The notes: generated by a model from the letters alone, not told the origin. Positions 25,174-33,869 are shown, counted from the first letter of the stretch. The stretch is 64,000 nucleotides of DNA from Adhaeribacter rhizoryzae (GCF_008629685.1 NZ_VWSF01000023.1:1-64000), one strand, 5' to 3'. Numbers and translations are program-made.

Positions 25174-25887
25174 ATGGTTTGGGCAGGTTTTTTAATGGGC
25201 TTACTGGGTAGTTTCCATTGCCTGGGTATGTGCGGACCAATTGCCGTGGCTTTACCCGTTGGCAAAGGCTCGGGCTGGCAGTTTGTTGCGGGCCGCTTGT
25301 TGTACAACGGCGGCCGCATTATTACCTACGCGGGTTTGGGTTTAGTTGCCGGAGCATTTGGGCAATCGTTGCAATTAGTAGGCATTCAGCAATTAGTTTC
25401 TATTGTGGCTGGCGTGTTAATATTAATATTGGCCGTTATGCCCGCCCTTATCTCCCGGCCTTTGGGAAATATACCTTTTATTCAAAAAACCTTGTTCTGG
25501 GTCCGGAAGACCTTTGCTAAATATTACCAGAAACAAAATTTATTATCGTTGCTGGTGGTGGGTTTGCTGAACGGTTTGCTGCCCTGCGGCTTTGTATATA
25601 TTGCCTTGGCCGGTGCCATCGCCATGAAAACTTTGCCTTTAGCAATGACCTACATGGCTTTATTTGGCCTGGGCACATTGCCTATGATGTTGCTGGTTTC
25701 TTTATCCGGCAAATTAATTAAACCCCAAACCCGATTTTTCTTTAAAAAAGCAGTGCCCTATATGGCCTGCATCATCGCCTGTTTATTTATTCTGCGCGGC
25801 CTGAACTTAGGTATTCCGTACGTAAGCCCTAAAGCGCAGGCCACCACGTCGCACCACGTAACCATGGCGTGTTGTCATAAGAAGTGA
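25174..25887 (+). CDS. UreH-like/TauE-family membrane protein with His/Cys tail (metal export or oxidase assembly)
   Basis: 237 residues with six or so membrane segments. The first begins FLMGLLGSFHCLGMCGPIAV, whose H-C-x3-C is characteristic of the UreH-domain group of the LysE/DsbD-like superfamily, found beside ccoG/ccoH in many genomes. The repeat half starts near YQKQNLLSLLVVGLLNGLLP-C-G-F. The last residues form a metal-binding-looking tail (SHHVTMACCHKK). The location suggests a role in copper delivery to the cbb3 oxidase; that is inference from context. Usual ccoI (copper ATPase) and ccoS genes are absent here. Confidence 0.8.
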   Translation: MVWAGFLMGLLGSFHCLGMCGPIAVALPVGKGSGWQFVAGRLLYNGGRIITYAGLGLVAGAFGQSLQLVGIQQLVSIVAGVLILILAVMPALISRPLGNIPFIQKTLFWVRKTFAKYYQKQNLLSLLVVGLLNGLLPCGFVYIALAGAIAMKTLPLAMTYMALFGLGTLPMMLLVSLSGKLIKPQTRFFFKKAVPYMACIIACLFILRGLNLGIPYVSPKAQATTSHHVTMACCHKK

Positions 25888-26018
25888 TTAGTTGTTAGTT
25901 GTTAGTGGGTAGCAGTGAATTGGAAGAAAAGAATAGCTATGAATATTTTTTATCCGGATTTTTTACAAACCATACAGAACAACTAACAACTAATTACTAA
26001 CAACTAACAACTAACCCC
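25886..26018. repeat. TTAGTTGTTAG-type inverted repeat
   Basis: ATTAGTTGTTAGTTGT (25887-25902) pairs with ACAACTAACAACTAAT (25979-25994); a second complementary block ACTAACAACTAACAACTAAC follows at 25997-26016 and could pair instead. It lies directly after the UreH-like gene and may act as its terminator or be a repeat. Confidence 0.6.
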
Positions 26019-26023
26019 TAACC

Positions 26024-26089
26024 ATGATAAAAATCAATTTTTTGGTTGATGTTGGTCGTGGGAAGGCAGGTTTAACGCCCTTACATTTA
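26024..26089 (+). promoter_or_regulatory. USP promoter: tandem Crp/Fnr-type sites plus -7 element
   Basis: Distal dyad ATGAT-AAAA-ATCAA at 26024-26037; proximal TTGAT-GTTG-GTCGT at 26046-26059 (weaker right half; offset 22 bp); TACATTTA at 26082-26089 matches TAnnTTTG at all but the last base and begins 23 bp after the proximal site ends. Same geometry as the ccoNO and ccoG promoters. Confidence 0.65.
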
Positions 26090-26132
26090 CAGTAGAATTA
26101 TAAAACCCTGCTCCCAACTAATAGTTAACATC

Positions 26133-27017
26133 ATGAAAAATATATTAGTCATAACCGATTTATCGCAGGAAGCCCTACCGGTACTGCAATTTGCGAATAA
26201 GCTGGCGGCCAAAGCCGATGCTGAAATTGTACTGTTGCACTGTTTGGAATCTGAGGCGTTAACCGCTACTAACGAAAACCGGGCTTTGTCGCGGTTACGG
26301 AATTTTGCCGGACGTTTGCATCAGCAATACCCCAAAGTAAACGCTACGGTGGTACACAACGAATGTGTGGTAAGATCGGGTTCTTTGGTAAGCTCGGTGC
26401 AGGATTTGGTGCAGGATTACCGCATTAATTTAATCTTAATGGCGGCCCCTTATGCCGCTGATGAAACGGAGAACACCCAATTCTTTCAGGCTTTTTTAGA
26501 ACGGGTAAATTGCCCTATTTTATTGGTGCCGGCGCAAGGAGATATAAAAACCTTTAACCGTATTAGCTACGCTGCCGACTTCACCAGGTTGGATATGAGC
26601 ATGTTAAAACGAATAATTTCTTTTGCCCGGTTATATGAGGCAAATCTGGATTTGGTTCATGTTTATCAAAAGCAGCAACGGCCTTATTTGGCGCAGTACA
26701 AGAAAGCCTTAAGCCAGTTGTGCGTAGAAGTAACTTACGATAAAATCAATTTTTTCCTGCTCGAAGAAGATGATAAATTGGAAGGTATCAACGATTTTGC
26801 CGAACAGCGGGAAGCCGATTTACTTGTAATTGCCACCCCCGACGAGAACCTGGTTAAACGTTTATATAGCCAAAAATACCTGAAAACCGACGCCTATCAC
26901 CTGCATATACCCACTATTATTTACCCCGAAGGAAACGGCATAATTTGCTCTGCCCATTGTCCGGTTTGTACCCTCGATAAACAAAGAAAGCATAACCTGG
27001 AATTGGTTGCTCTATAA
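26133..27017 (+). CDS. tandem-domain universal stress protein with Cys-rich tail
   Basis: 294 residues, two USP domains. Domain 1 starts KNILVITDLSQEALPVLQFA. The ATP loop G-x2-G-x9-G is missing in both halves (LILMAAPYAADETEN; LLVIATPDENLVKRLYSQ), so nucleotide binding is doubtful. The C terminus has CSAHCPVCTLD, a C-x3-C-x2-C cluster that could bind a metal or respond to redox and that I do not know from ordinary USPs. Its promoter carries the same tandem Fnr-like sites as the cbb3 genes, which ties it to low-oxygen conditions. A terminator follows. Confidence 0.85.
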   Translation: MKNILVITDLSQEALPVLQFANKLAAKADAEIVLLHCLESEALTATNENRALSRLRNFAGRLHQQYPKVNATVVHNECVVRSGSLVSSVQDLVQDYRINLILMAAPYAADETENTQFFQAFLERVNCPILLVPAQGDIKTFNRISYAADFTRLDMSMLKRIISFARLYEANLDLVHVYQKQQRPYLAQYKKALSQLCVEVTYDKINFFLLEEDDKLEGINDFAEQREADLLVIATPDENLVKRLYSQKYLKTDAYHLHIPTIIYPEGNGIICSAHCPVCTLDKQRKHNLELVAL

Positions 27018-27051
27018 AAATAACAATGTATTAGTTTAGTAGTTTGGGTAA

Positions 27052-27081
27052 AAGCGGCGTAATTCTTGTGCCGCTTTTTTG
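27052..27081 (+). terminator. terminator after USP
   Basis: AGCGGC (from 27053) pairs with GCCGCT around AATTCTTGT, followed by a T-run. It lies 36 bp after the USP stop. Confidence 0.8.
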
Positions 27082-27150
27082 TTTAGCAAGCATACTTATA
27101 CAATTGTAAAACAATGACGGCGCTTTTAATTAAAGCAAAACTGTACCTCC

Positions 27151-27238
27151 CACCACGGTCATTCTGAAAGAATCTTATTGGCTACCTGCTGATAAGATTC
27201 TTTTGGAATTCTTCGAATTCTACAGAATGACCGTGGTG
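27151..27238. repeat. intergenic palindrome, loop family copy C
   Basis: Outer stem CACCACGGTCATTCTG/CAGAATGACCGTGGTG, inner stem AGAATCTTAT/ATAAGATTCT, side hairpin GAATTC-TTC-GAATTC in the right arm, loop TTGGCTACCTGCT at 27178-27190. The loop is identical to copies A and B but the inner stem is a different sequence that is still self-complementary. It lies between convergent genes; the rest of the gap to 27403 is AT-rich with nothing recognised. Confidence 0.85.
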
Positions 27239-27403
27239 AGTAGATATTCGGTTATAATTATTTTATTTTCTTAAAGCGCCATTCCTGCTAAATATTGGTA
27301 TAAAATCTAAAGTAAAATATTTAAAAATAATACTTTCTGATTATTAAGATTATAGGTAGTTTATTGAATAATTTACTTTAAATAAGATAAGTTAAATTCA
27401 AAC

Positions 27404-27880
27404 CTAAAAAGTAGCGGTAAATTTACTCTCGGGGTTGTCTAGTTTGGTGCTTTTGCGATTGCCGTTAACCGTTATGTGCACCATGTTGGTCTGGGAATCG
27501 TGCTCGGCAAAAAGTACACTGTTTTCTATTTGAATTTGTTTTATGCGACTTACCTGGGGCACTTCCAGATAACACCAGGCCGCATCCTGTTCAATCTCAA
27601 AACCTAAATATTTTAAGTTAACCGGTTTGCCGTTTACCTGTAATTGCAGGTGCTTTGTTAAATATTGGTTTAACACTTGGTCTACCCGGTTCTTATCGGC
27701 GGGCTTTAAAATATCTAACTGGGTTTTAGATTGCTTTTCCAGGGCTACTTCTAAATCGTTAAAAAATATTTTAGTGCTTATTTCCAGACTTTTGGTTTTC
27801 TGGTTGTGGTTCACCTCCGTTACGCTTACATAAAACGGGTGCAAAAAAGTTAAAAGATATATTAAAAATAGATTTAACAT
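27404..27880 (-). CDS. DUF6702 family protein
   Basis: 158 residues, a signal peptide-like start (LNLFLIYLLTFLHPFYVSVT) with the characteristic HPFYVSVTEVNHN just after it, then EISTKIFFNDLEVALEK and a sheet-rich rest. This matches the small Bacteroidota family labelled DUF6702, usually found next to HupE-like and M1 peptidase genes as here. Function unknown. It is divergent from the HupE-like gene, with 66 bp between starts. Confidence 0.8.
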   Translation of the reverse strand: MLNLFLIYLLTFLHPFYVSVTEVNHNQKTKSLEISTKIFFNDLEVALEKQSKTQLDILKPADKNRVDQVLNQYLTKHLQLQVNGKPVNLKYLGFEIEQDAAWCYLEVPQVSRIKQIQIENSVLFAEHDSQTNMVHITVNGNRKSTKLDNPESKFTATF

Positions 27881-27946
27881 CTGAATTATATTTTTTAAAG
27901 AACGTCAAAAAAACTAATTTTGTGCCAAGTTAAATAAAAGTTCGCG

Positions 27947-28528
27947 TTGCAGGATTTTCCTTTATATTTTCAGCTGGGTATTACGCATATTCTGGATTGG
28001 CAAGGCTACGATCACATCTTGTTTGTAATGGCGCTTTGTGGCGTTTATGGCTGGCAAGATTGGCGAAAACTGCTGATTCTGGTAACGGCTTTTACCGTTG
28101 GCCACTCGCTTACCTTAGCGCTTAGCGTCTTCAACCTGATTCCGGTTTCGGTAAGCCTCATCGAATTTTTAATTCCCGTAACAATTGTAATTACCAGTTT
28201 GGTAAATATTCTGCGCAAAAACCAAAATAAAAGCAGTTGGCTGCTGACTTACCTGCTCACGCTACTGTTTGGATTAATTCATGGTATGGGTTTTTCGAAC
28301 TATCTTAAAAGCTTGTTGGGCAGCCAGGTAGCCGGGCCGTTGCTGGCTTTTAATGTGGGTTTAGAGGTGGGGCAACTCGCCATTGTTTTTATAACCTTAA
28401 CCCTTTCTTTTCTGGTTTTAAACGGGTTCCGGGCTTCGCGCCGCGAGTGGAATCTTTTTTTGTCTTCGGCTATCTTCGGAATTGCCTTAACTATGTCCTT
28501 GGAGCGCTTGGGCGCTTTGTTTTCTTAA
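27947..28528 (+). CDS. HupE/UreJ-like membrane protein
   Basis: 193 residues, about six membrane segments, TTG start. The fingerprint ITHILDWQGYDHILFVMAL, GHSLTLALS and LIHGMGFSNYL is that of the HupE/UreJ_2 group, His residues of which are thought to bind nickel or another metal. A perfect -7 element TAATTTTG lies at 27914-27921. It precedes the M1 peptidase by 14 bp in one operon. In Bacteroidota this gene is not linked to hydrogenase or urease, so the metal-transport role is inference from the family. Confidence 0.82.
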   Translation: MQDFPLYFQLGITHILDWQGYDHILFVMALCGVYGWQDWRKLLILVTAFTVGHSLTLALSVFNLIPVSVSLIEFLIPVTIVITSLVNILRKNQNKSSWLLTYLLTLLFGLIHGMGFSNYLKSLLGSQVAGPLLAFNVGLEVGQLAIVFITLTLSFLVLNGFRASRREWNLFLSSAIFGIALTMSLERLGALFS

Positions 28529-28542
28529 TCGCTAAATTGTTC

Positions 28543-30900
28543 ATGAACAAACAAATTGTTTCGCTTTTACTATTATTTGGTTTGGGAACTGCTGCCAGCG
28601 CCCAGCACCAAAATAACCCGGGCTCTAATCACGGCAATAAATTTGAGCAGTTGGGTACCCTGATGCACGACCCGAATGTGTACCGGTCGGCTTCTGGTGC
28701 GCCTGGGCCCAGGTATTGGCAGCAACGCGCCGACTACGAAATTGATGTAGAGCTCGACGATGCCAAACAACAAATTACCGGCTCCGAAACAATTACCTAC
28801 TTTAACAATTCGCCGGACCCGCTTACGTATATTTGGCTGCAACTCGACGAAAACGAGCACGACCCCAAAGGCGACAACCAGAAAATTAACGGTAGCCAGA
28901 TGAAGGAAAAAATGTCGGTTAGCGATTTGCGGAATATTACCGGCCACGGGCAGGATTTGGGGGTGAAAATTAAAAAAGTAACCGATGGTGCCGGCAAAGC
29001 GCTCCAATACACCATTAACCAAACTATGATGCGGGTAGAAGTGCCCAATACCCTGAAACCCGGCGAGCGTTTCCGGTTTAAGGTAGATTGGTCTTATAAA
29101 ATACCCGACCGCATGACGGTAGGTGGCCGCGGCGGATTAGAATATTTTGCCGAAGATGATAATTACCTGTATACCATTACGCAGTGGTACCCGCGTTTGG
29201 CCGTTTATTCCGATTTTCAGGGTTGGCAAAACAAACAGTTTACCGGTAGCGGCGAATTTGCCTTAACCTTCGGTAATTTTAAAGTAAATATTACGGCTCC
29301 CGCCGACCATGTAATAGGAGCAACCGGCGAGTGCCAGAACTACAGCCAGCTTTTAACTTCGGCACAATTAAAGCGCTGGAACCAGGCCCAAACCGCTAAA
29401 GCCCCCGTAGAAATTGTTACGTTGGCCGAAGCCCGGCAAGCCATGAAAGCCAAAGCCCAGAAAAAGAAAACCTGGACCTACGCCGCCCAAAACGTACGGG
29501 ATTTTGCTTTTGTTTCCAGCCGCCGCTTGGTTTGGGATGCCATGGCTACGAACATCGAAGGCAAAAAAGTAATGGCCATGTCGTACTACGGGCCGGAAGC
29601 TTACCCGCTTTACAATAAATATTCTACCAAAGTGGTAGCCCATACGTTACAGTCTTATTCCAAGCACAGTATTCCGTACCCGTACCCGGTGGCTATTTCG
29701 GTGGAAGCCAATAATGGCATGGAGTACCCCATGATTTGCTTTAACTACGGCCGCGCCGAAAAAGACGGTACGTATTCCGAAGCGACTAAATACGGCATGA
29801 TTGGCGTAATTATTCACGAAGTAGGCCACAACTTCTTCCCGATGATTGTGAACTCCGACGAGCGCCAGTGGACCTGGATGGACGAAGGCCTGAACACCTT
29901 TTTACAATATTTGGCTGAATTGGAATGGGACGTTAATTTCCCGTCGCAGCGCGGTCCGGCCCATAAAATTGTGGATTACATGAAGCTTCCGAAAGACCAG
30001 TTGGAGCCCATCATGACCAACTCCGAAAACATTATCCGGTTCGGACCCAATGCTTACGCCAAACCGGCTACTGCCCTGAATATTCTGCGCGAAACAGTAA
30101 TGGGCCGCGAGTTGTTCGATTATGCATTTAAAGAATATTCCCGCCGCTGGGCCTTTAAACACCCTACGCCCGCCGATTTTTTCCGGACCATGGAAGATGC
30201 ATCGGCCGTTGATCTGGATTGGTTCTGGCGCGGTTGGTTCTACGGCACCGATGTGGTTGATATTTCCATTGCGGGTATGCGCTATTTCCGGTTAGATACC
30301 AAAAATCCGGAAACAGAAAATATTCAGGCGCGTAACAACGCCGAAAAAGAAGCCCGCAATATTAGCCAGCAACGTAACCGCGAAGCCGGTATAAAAACGG
30401 CCATTGCCCAGGATACCAGTTTACAAGACTTTTATAATAAATGGGACCGTTACGCGGTTACAGCTTCTTCACAAGCCGAATTCCAGAAGTTCTACAATTC
30501 CCTGTCGAAAGAACAACAGGCATTTTATACAACTAAAAACTATTTTTACGAGGTAGAATTTAAAAATATTGGCGGTTTGGTAATGCCTATTATTCTGGAA
30601 TGGACGTATGCCGATGGCTCAACCGAAACTGAAAAAATACCGGCTTATATCTGGCGTAAAAATGAGGTACAGGTAACCAAGGTTTTTGCCAAGAGCAAAG
30701 AAGTAAAAAGTGTGAAACTCGATCCTTTCCGCGAAACGGCTGATATTGACGAAACCAATAACGCCTGGCCACGCGAGCACGTACCGTCTAAATTTGAGCT
30801 GTTTAAAGAACAACGTTTACCCCGCGGTTCTTCCGGCGGCCAGAACCCCATGCAACTGAATCGCCAGAATCAAAGTAATCCGGCTTCCGGCACCAACTAA
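28543..30900 (+). CDS. secreted M1 family metallopeptidase
   Basis: 785 residues from ATG 28543, which begins a signal peptide (MNKQIVSLLLLFGLGTAASA). The zinc site is H-E-V-G-H with His425, Glu426 and His429, plus Glu448 in WMDEGLN, an exact HExxH-x18-E spacing. The exopeptidase G-x-M-E-x-P motif appears as NNGMEYPMICFNYG. M1 enzymes are aminopeptidases; this Bacteroidota branch is periplasmic or surface-associated and degrades peptides. Co-transcribed with the HupE-like gene. A terminator follows at 30935-30972. Confidence 0.92.
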   Translation: MNKQIVSLLLLFGLGTAASAQHQNNPGSNHGNKFEQLGTLMHDPNVYRSASGAPGPRYWQQRADYEIDVELDDAKQQITGSETITYFNNSPDPLTYIWLQLDENEHDPKGDNQKINGSQMKEKMSVSDLRNITGHGQDLGVKIKKVTDGAGKALQYTINQTMMRVEVPNTLKPGERFRFKVDWSYKIPDRMTVGGRGGLEYFAEDDNYLYTITQWYPRLAVYSDFQGWQNKQFTGSGEFALTFGNFKVNITAPADHVIGATGECQNYSQLLTSAQLKRWNQAQTAKAPVEIVTLAEARQAMKAKAQKKKTWTYAAQNVRDFAFVSSRRLVWDAMATNIEGKKVMAMSYYGPEAYPLYNKYSTKVVAHTLQSYSKHSIPYPYPVAISVEANNGMEYPMICFNYGRAEKDGTYSEATKYGMIGVIIHEVGHNFFPMIVNSDERQWTWMDEGLNTFLQYLAELEWDVNFPSQRGPAHKIVDYMKLPKDQLEPIMTNSENIIRFGPNAYAKPATALNILRETVMGRELFDYAFKEYSRRWAFKHPTPADFFRTMEDASAVDLDWFWRGWFYGTDVVDISIAGMRYFRLDTKNPETENIQARNNAEKEARNISQQRNREAGIKTAIAQDTSLQDFYNKWDRYAVTASSQAEFQKFYNSLSKEQQAFYTTKNYFYEVEFKNIGGLVMPIILEWTYADGSTETEKIPAYIWRKNEVQVTKVFAKSKEVKSVKLDPFRETADIDETNNAWPREHVPSKFELFKEQRLPRGSSGGQNPMQLNRQNQSNPASGTN

Positions 30901-30934
30901 TATTCGCAATATTTAGATAGACTTGAATTAAAAG

Positions 30935-30972
30935 AAGCAGCGTTTGTATCTTTTACGAACGCTGCTTTTTTT
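30935..30972. terminator. bidirectional terminator between M1 peptidase and USP
   Basis: AGCAGCGTT pairs with AACGCTGCT around GTATCTTTTACG, with A-rich sequence before and T-run after, so it can serve both convergent genes. Confidence 0.85.
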
Positions 30973-30990
30973 ATACCAATATTTTGGGTC

Positions 30991-31857
30991 TTACCAATAG
31001 GTATTGTGTTTCAGTTCTGGTTGGCCGTAATAGGGGTGGGCGGGCAACGACAGAAGCGGAAACTGGGCCTCCAGCGCCAATTGCCGGGTTATACTCTTAT
31101 GAAAAAAATCTTCCAGAAAGTTGCGCTCGTGCATGGCCACTGCCAATAATTGAATATTATTTTGCACTACAAATTCCTGCAAACCTTTTACCACATTGTT
31201 TTCTTTTATTTGATTAATGTGCAGGTTATACTCCGGAAATTCCTTTTGCATGTAATACAAAGCCTGGGCATCGGTAATGGTTTTTAACTGCCGCTCGCTT
31301 TTAATATTTACCACATATACTTCGGCCTTTAACGATTCCGAAATATTGAATAGCTGGTGCAATAATTGCCTTTCATCAGATTGAAAATCAGAAGCGTATG
31401 CAATGCGTTGTATAGGCGTGTAAGTAGTGGCTGGCGGAATAATGAGCACGGGGCAAATAGCCGTTTTAATAAATGAAACGGTGTTGGTACCAACAAATTT
31501 GGTCATTAAGTTAGACGCACCTTTGGTACCCATTACCACCAAATCAACCTGGTTATTTTTTATTGCCCGGTTCAGAACCAAACTCAGGTTGCCCACTAAG
31601 CACAGCGTTTGAATAGGCTCATTTAAATTAAACTGTTCTTGCAATAATTGCGCTTGTTGCTGCAGTTGCTGCTCACTTTTTCTGATAATTGCCGGGTCCG
31701 TATCCAGCACCATCGTACTTTCGGCAATGGCTACCTGGTTGGTTTCGGTGTGCAGCAGTATTAATCCGGCGCTGGTTGCTCTAGCTAACTGCGCCGCAAA
31801 ATTAGCGGCAGCAATGGCATTTTCGGAAAAGTCGGTAGGAACAAGAATTTTTTTCAT
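30991..31857 (-). CDS. tandem-domain universal stress protein
   Basis: 288 residues. Domain 1 starts KKILVPTDFSENAIAAANFA and has a complete ATP loop (VMGTKGASNLMTKFVGTNTV). Domain 2 is degenerate at the loop (AVAMHERNFLEDFFHKSITR). It resembles the USP at 8883-9779 more than the one at 26133, and shares with it the VGTNT-x-S-x-I-K signature. No Fnr-type site was found upstream. Transcribed alone. Confidence 0.9.
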   Translation of the reverse strand: MKKILVPTDFSENAIAAANFAAQLARATSAGLILLHTETNQVAIAESTMVLDTDPAIIRKSEQQLQQQAQLLQEQFNLNEPIQTLCLVGNLSLVLNRAIKNNQVDLVVMGTKGASNLMTKFVGTNTVSFIKTAICPVLIIPPATTYTPIQRIAYASDFQSDERQLLHQLFNISESLKAEVYVVNIKSERQLKTITDAQALYYMQKEFPEYNLHINQIKENNVVKGLQEFVVQNNIQLLAVAMHERNFLEDFFHKSITRQLALEAQFPLLSLPAHPYYGQPELKHNTYW

Positions 31858-32164
31858 TATTTATATTTTTGTGCAGAACCCTTGGCTTGCATAATTCAAA
31901 AACTTAGGCCTAATAATTTAATAAGTTAATACGCATTTTCAGGCAGTAATGCTTCCGTCGTAAATTATTTGTGCAGTTGGCCACCGTCAGAGATTAAGGT
32001 AATTAGAATCAGCATACTTCCATTACAATTAAGCAGCTAAAAAACCGAAATAAATTTAGTTAAAGTAGTTGTTACACTGGTGCCAAGATTCAACAAAGAA
32101 TAATATTTTACTGACAAATATTTTCTCTTACTTTTAAGGCGCTAAATTCTTGCCCTAAATAATT
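31858..32164. other. gene-free divergent region
   Basis: 307 bp between the USP and GH5-like starts, AT-rich. I see no convincing dyad, -7 element or small gene. Confidence 0.5.
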
Positions 32165-33349
32165 ATGCCATCAGCCATACGCAGCTTTTTAACCTGTTTT
32201 TTACTAAGTATTTCCTTATCGGTTTGGGCGCAGCGGCCCATCTGGACGAAAGAACAAGCCAATGCCTGGTACGCCAAGCAACCCTGGCTCGTAGGCTGCA
32301 ACTACTCGCCTTACAACGCTATAAACCAACTGGAAATGTGGCAGACCGAAACTTTTGATTTAGCTACCATAGATAAAGAACTTGCCTGGGCCGAAAGCTT
32401 GGGTTTTAATACCCTGCGGGTTTTCCTGCACGACCAGTTGTGGGTACAAGATGCCGAAGGCTTTAAAAAACGCATCGATCAGTTTTTAAATATTGCCCAA
32501 AAACATAAAATCAAGCCCATGTTTGTATTGTTTGATTCCTGCTGGGACCCGTTTCCGCACTTGGGTAAACAACACGAACCCGTACAAGGACTGCATAACT
32601 CGGGTTGGGTACAAGGGCCGGGTGCCGATGTGCTGAAAGACCCCGCCAAACAAGCTTACCTGAAAGGCTATGTGGAAGGCATTGTTTCGCATTTTAAAGA
32701 TGATGGGCGTATTCTGGCCTGGGATGTTTGGAACGAGCCGGATAACATGAACAATTCCAGTTATTTTAGGTGGGAACCTACGAACAAAGTAGAATTGGTA
32801 ACCCGGTTGCTGCCGCAAGTTTTCACCTGGACATTCAGCGCTAACCCCACGCAACCTGTAACCTGCGGCATCTGGAACGGCGATTGGTCTACGCCCGAAA
32901 AATTAAATCCGCTGCAAAAAATAATGGTCGAGAACTCCGATGTAATTTCTTTTCATAACTACGACGATGCCCCGGAGTTTGAAAAACGGGTAAAATGGCT
33001 GCAGCAATACGGCCGGCCGCTGTTATGCACCGAGTACATGTCCAGAGGAAATAAAAGTACTTTCCAGGGTTCTTTACCGGTTGCTCAAAGATACAAAGTA
33101 GCCGCGTATAACTGGGGTTTCGTGGCAGGCAAAACCAATACCATTTACCCCTGGGATTCTTGGCAAAAGCCGTACCCCAAAGAACCGGAACTGTGGTTTC
33201 ATGATATTTACCGGGCCAACGGCGAACCTTACCGCACCGAAGAAGTAACGCTGATTCGGGAGCTAACCCAGGTAAATGCCAAAAACAGCCAGCAAAGGCC
33301 GCTACAAACCCGGCCGAAGAAAAAACAGAAGGCTGCCGCGCAACGATAA
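32165..33349 (+). CDS. secreted glycoside hydrolase, cellulase (GH5) clan
   Basis: 394 residues, signal peptide ending SVWA-Q near residue 22. TIM-barrel glycosidase with VGCNYSPYNAINQLEMW near the N terminus, acid/base Glu191 in DVWNEPDN and nucleophile Glu290 in LLCTEYMSRG, the order and spacing of clan GH-A. It reads like the GH5-like enzymes annotated as cellulase or beta-xylosidase/mannosidase in Bacteroidota; the sugar specificity cannot be told. The C-terminal 25 residues are basic (RPKKKQKAAAQR). The RidA gene follows 58 bp later and may be in the same transcript. Confidence 0.87.
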   Translation: MPSAIRSFLTCFLLSISLSVWAQRPIWTKEQANAWYAKQPWLVGCNYSPYNAINQLEMWQTETFDLATIDKELAWAESLGFNTLRVFLHDQLWVQDAEGFKKRIDQFLNIAQKHKIKPMFVLFDSCWDPFPHLGKQHEPVQGLHNSGWVQGPGADVLKDPAKQAYLKGYVEGIVSHFKDDGRILAWDVWNEPDNMNNSSYFRWEPTNKVELVTRLLPQVFTWTFSANPTQPVTCGIWNGDWSTPEKLNPLQKIMVENSDVISFHNYDDAPEFEKRVKWLQQYGRPLLCTEYMSRGNKSTFQGSLPVAQRYKVAAYNWGFVAGKTNTIYPWDSWQKPYPKEPELWFHDIYRANGEPYRTEEVTLIRELTQVNAKNSQQRPLQTRPKKKQKAAAQR

Positions 33350-33407
33350 TCAGCAAAGCAATTTTAAATATTATTTTTCCGAATAGTTAACGTTTAAATA
33401 TTTCATC

Positions 33408-33869
33408 ATGACTCCCGAAAACAACCTGGCCAAACTAAATATTATTTTACCACCGGCGCCTAAACCACTTGGCGTGTACAAGCCTTTGCTGCTCGATGGC
33501 AAATATTGCTATGTGTCGGGCCACGGCACGGTACAAACCGATGGCAGCCTGATTATGGGCCGGATAGGACAGGACCTTACGCCCGAAGAGGGCAAACTGG
33601 CCGCTCGCCAGGTGGGGTTGGCTATTCTGGCTACGCTTAAAAGCAATTTAGGTACTTTAAACCGGGTAAAGCGGGTAATTAAAGTATTGGGTATGGTAAA
33701 CTGCGTACCCGAATTTCAAAAACATCCTTTCATAATTAACGGCTGCAGCGAGTTGTTCGCCGAAATCTGGGGCGAAGAAAACGGTATTGGGGTTCGCAGT
33801 GCGGTAGGCATGGGCTCTTTGCCCGATAATATTCCGGTAGAAGTAGAGGCTTTGTTTGAGTTAATTTAA
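33408..33869 (+). CDS. RidA family protein (long form)
   Basis: 153 residues, the longer YjgF/RidA type with LPPAPKPLGVYKPLLLDGKY at the N terminus, YVSGHGTVQTDG and the C-terminal signature GVRSAVGMGSLPDNIPVEVE carrying the conserved Arg. RidA proteins hydrolyse reactive enamine/imine intermediates made by PLP enzymes. That fits its position 16 bp before a PLP-dependent D-amino acid aldolase. First gene of a four-gene catabolic run to 37455. Confidence 0.9.
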   Translation: MTPENNLAKLNIILPPAPKPLGVYKPLLLDGKYCYVSGHGTVQTDGSLIMGRIGQDLTPEEGKLAARQVGLAILATLKSNLGTLNRVKRVIKVLGMVNCVPEFQKHPFIINGCSELFAEIWGEENGIGVRSAVGMGSLPDNIPVEVEALFELI

